A stretch of 7,184 bases of DNA, from NCBI GenBank assembly GCA_964463145.1, contig CAYXBG010000084.1, positions 1 to 7,184 on the forward strand, in the 5' to 3' direction. Numbering within the stretch: position 1 is the stretch's first letter; each line of letters starts with the position of its first letter. The notes beneath the pieces were generated by a model. That model was given only the letters and a program-made list of their open reading frames with translations. It was not told the DNA's origin and made no database searches. This DNA is from CAYXBG01 sp964463145 (lineage in GTDB: Bacteria > Acidobacteriota > UBA6911 > RPQK01 > CBDAPI01). Position numbers and translations under genes: made by a program. Shown here in pieces: positions 6,407-7,184 of this stretch.

Positions 6407-7184
6407 GTGAAACTCTAGGATCAGAACACTGTAGAGTGCTGATAGCCATGAGTGGAGGAGTTGACAGTTCTACAGCTGCTGCCGTACTCAAAGAGGATGG
6501 ATATGAGGTGGTCGGATGCACCATGCAATTATGGGATTATCGTCGCAATCCAACCCGTGACGGTCAACCACAACTGGGACGTTGCTGTTCTTTGGACGAT
6601 GTATATGACGCGAGGAGAATAGCGGATGCACTAGGGTTTCGATTCTATGTGCTTAATCTCGAAAAGGAGTTTGAACGAAAGGTAATAGAGCCTTTTATCG
6701 AAGACTATCTGAAAGGGCGGACACCCCTTCCCTGTACTCGTTGCAATACGTTTCTGAAATTCGATAAATTGCTTGAATTCGCAAAACGAGTTGGGGTTGA
6801 TAAGGTCGCTACTGGTCACTATGCTCAAATCCGTCACTCGTCGGAAGAGGGCTATACTCTTCACAAAGGTTCTGACGAAGATAAGGACCAATCATATTTT
6901 CTTTTTGAGCTTTCACAACAGCAGCTGGCGTCTGTTCTTTTCCCGGTTGGACACTACCCCAAGACACGGGTTCGAAAAATGGCCATTGAGCGGGGGTTAC
7001 TGACCGCCGAAAAGCAGGACAGTCAAGAGATCTGTTTCATACCGGATCGCAACTATGCTGGTTTTATAAGGCGTCATGCGGGAGAAATAAACTCGGATTT
7101 TTTGCCTCTGATTCAATCGCAGAAGGAGGGACCTATCTTGTTTAAAGACGGGACGCAGATGGGGACCCATTCAGGAACGTTTCA
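6397..7184 (+). CDS. mnmA: tRNA-specific 2-thiouridylase MnmA, 3'-truncated by window end
   Basis: MnmA makes the 2-thio group of s2U34 in the tRNAs for Lys, Glu and Gln. It adenylates the uridine with ATP and transfers a persulfide sulfur. The window holds about 262 of the usual roughly 360 residues; the C-terminal beta-barrel region is cut off. Counting from GTG 6397, the PP-loop SGGVDSS is at 19-25. RCCSLDDVYDARRIA follows, the form seen in many non-enterobacterial MnmA proteins. The first catalytic cysteine is C116 in PCTRCNTFLKFD, GHYAQI lies in the tRNA/ATP site region, and the second catalytic cysteine is C213 in DSQEICFIPDRNY. The GTG start is supported by AGGGGG at 6386-6391; it overlaps the upstream stop by 10 bases and gives a slightly long N-terminus of 18 residues before the PP-loop. 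The frame has no stop before the window end. Position suggests read-through from the sigma-factor operon, although a private promoter within the upstream gene cannot be excluded. Confidence 0.95.
   Translation, partial: MGLSETLGSEHCRVLIAMSGGVDSSTAAAVLKEDGYEVVGCTMQLWDYRRNPTRDGQPQLGRCCSLDDVYDARRIADALGFRFYVLNLEKEFERKVIEPFIEDYLKGRTPLPCTRCNTFLKFDKLLEFAKRVGVDKVATGHYAQIRHSSEEGYTLHKGSDEDKDQSYFLFELSQQQLASVLFPVGHYPKTRVRKMAIERGLLTAEKQDSQEICFIPDRNYAGFIRRHAGEINSDFLPLIQSQKEGPILFKDGTQMGTHSGTF

Noticed and set aside
5616..6524. Alternative open frames on both strands within the 288-aa gene and the mnmA start
   Set aside because: They are short and compositionally random-looking, without ribosome sites, and overlap the longer frame that fits the tight gene packing.
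6631..7003. Short open frames on both strands inside mnmA
   Set aside because: The mnmA frame here carries conserved catalytic motifs, so these are shadows.
1..7184. CRISPR arrays, tRNA or rRNA genes, insertion sequences, phage attachment sites
   Set aside because: I found no regularly spaced repeats, cloverleaf-forming segments, transposase motifs or terminal inverted repeats in the window.

Overview
The window is about 7.2 kb and every supported gene lies on the + strand. It suggests a moderate-GC, Gram-negative-type (diderm) bacterium. The evidence is a sigma-54 control circuit (NtrC-class activator plus a -24/-12 promoter), a histidine kinase with an extracytoplasmic sensor, and frequent TTG/GTG start codons. 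The enolase-superfamily protein at the left edge recalls MenC-type proteins that I associate with Acidobacteriota. That is memory of sequence style, not a search, so the phylum is not established.

Layout. (1) Positions 2-1012: the 3' part of an o-succinylbenzoate synthase-like enzyme (menC type), whose start lies upstream of the window. (2) Positions 1013-1187: a non-coding gap with at most a weak sigma-70-like promoter. (3) Positions 1188-4749: a two-gene two-component system. A 717-aa membrane histidine kinase with a Cache-like sensor is followed one base later by a 468-aa NtrC/HupR-type response regulator (receiver, sigma-54 AAA+ domain, Fis-type HTH). (4) Positions 4750-4940: a regulatory intergenic region with inverted repeats, four TACGG cores in alternating orientation and a very good sigma-54 promoter. 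(5) Positions 4941-5519: an ECF-type sigma factor with no recognisable anti-sigma gene beside it. (6) Positions 5540-6406: an unrecognised soluble 288-aa protein. (7) From 6397 to the window end: the 5' part of mnmA (tRNA 2-thiouridylase), which overlaps the previous gene by 10 bases.

How the parts may work together. The kinase would phosphorylate the activator, and the activator would open the sigma-54 promoter just upstream of the ECF sigma gene. That gives a phosphorelay to sigma-54 to ECF-sigma cascade in about 4 kb. The sigma gene, the 288-aa gene and mnmA are tightly packed, so they may be co-transcribed from the sigma-54 promoter. The cascade is inferred from adjacency and motif quality. 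The signal sensed and the ECF regulon cannot be read from the window.
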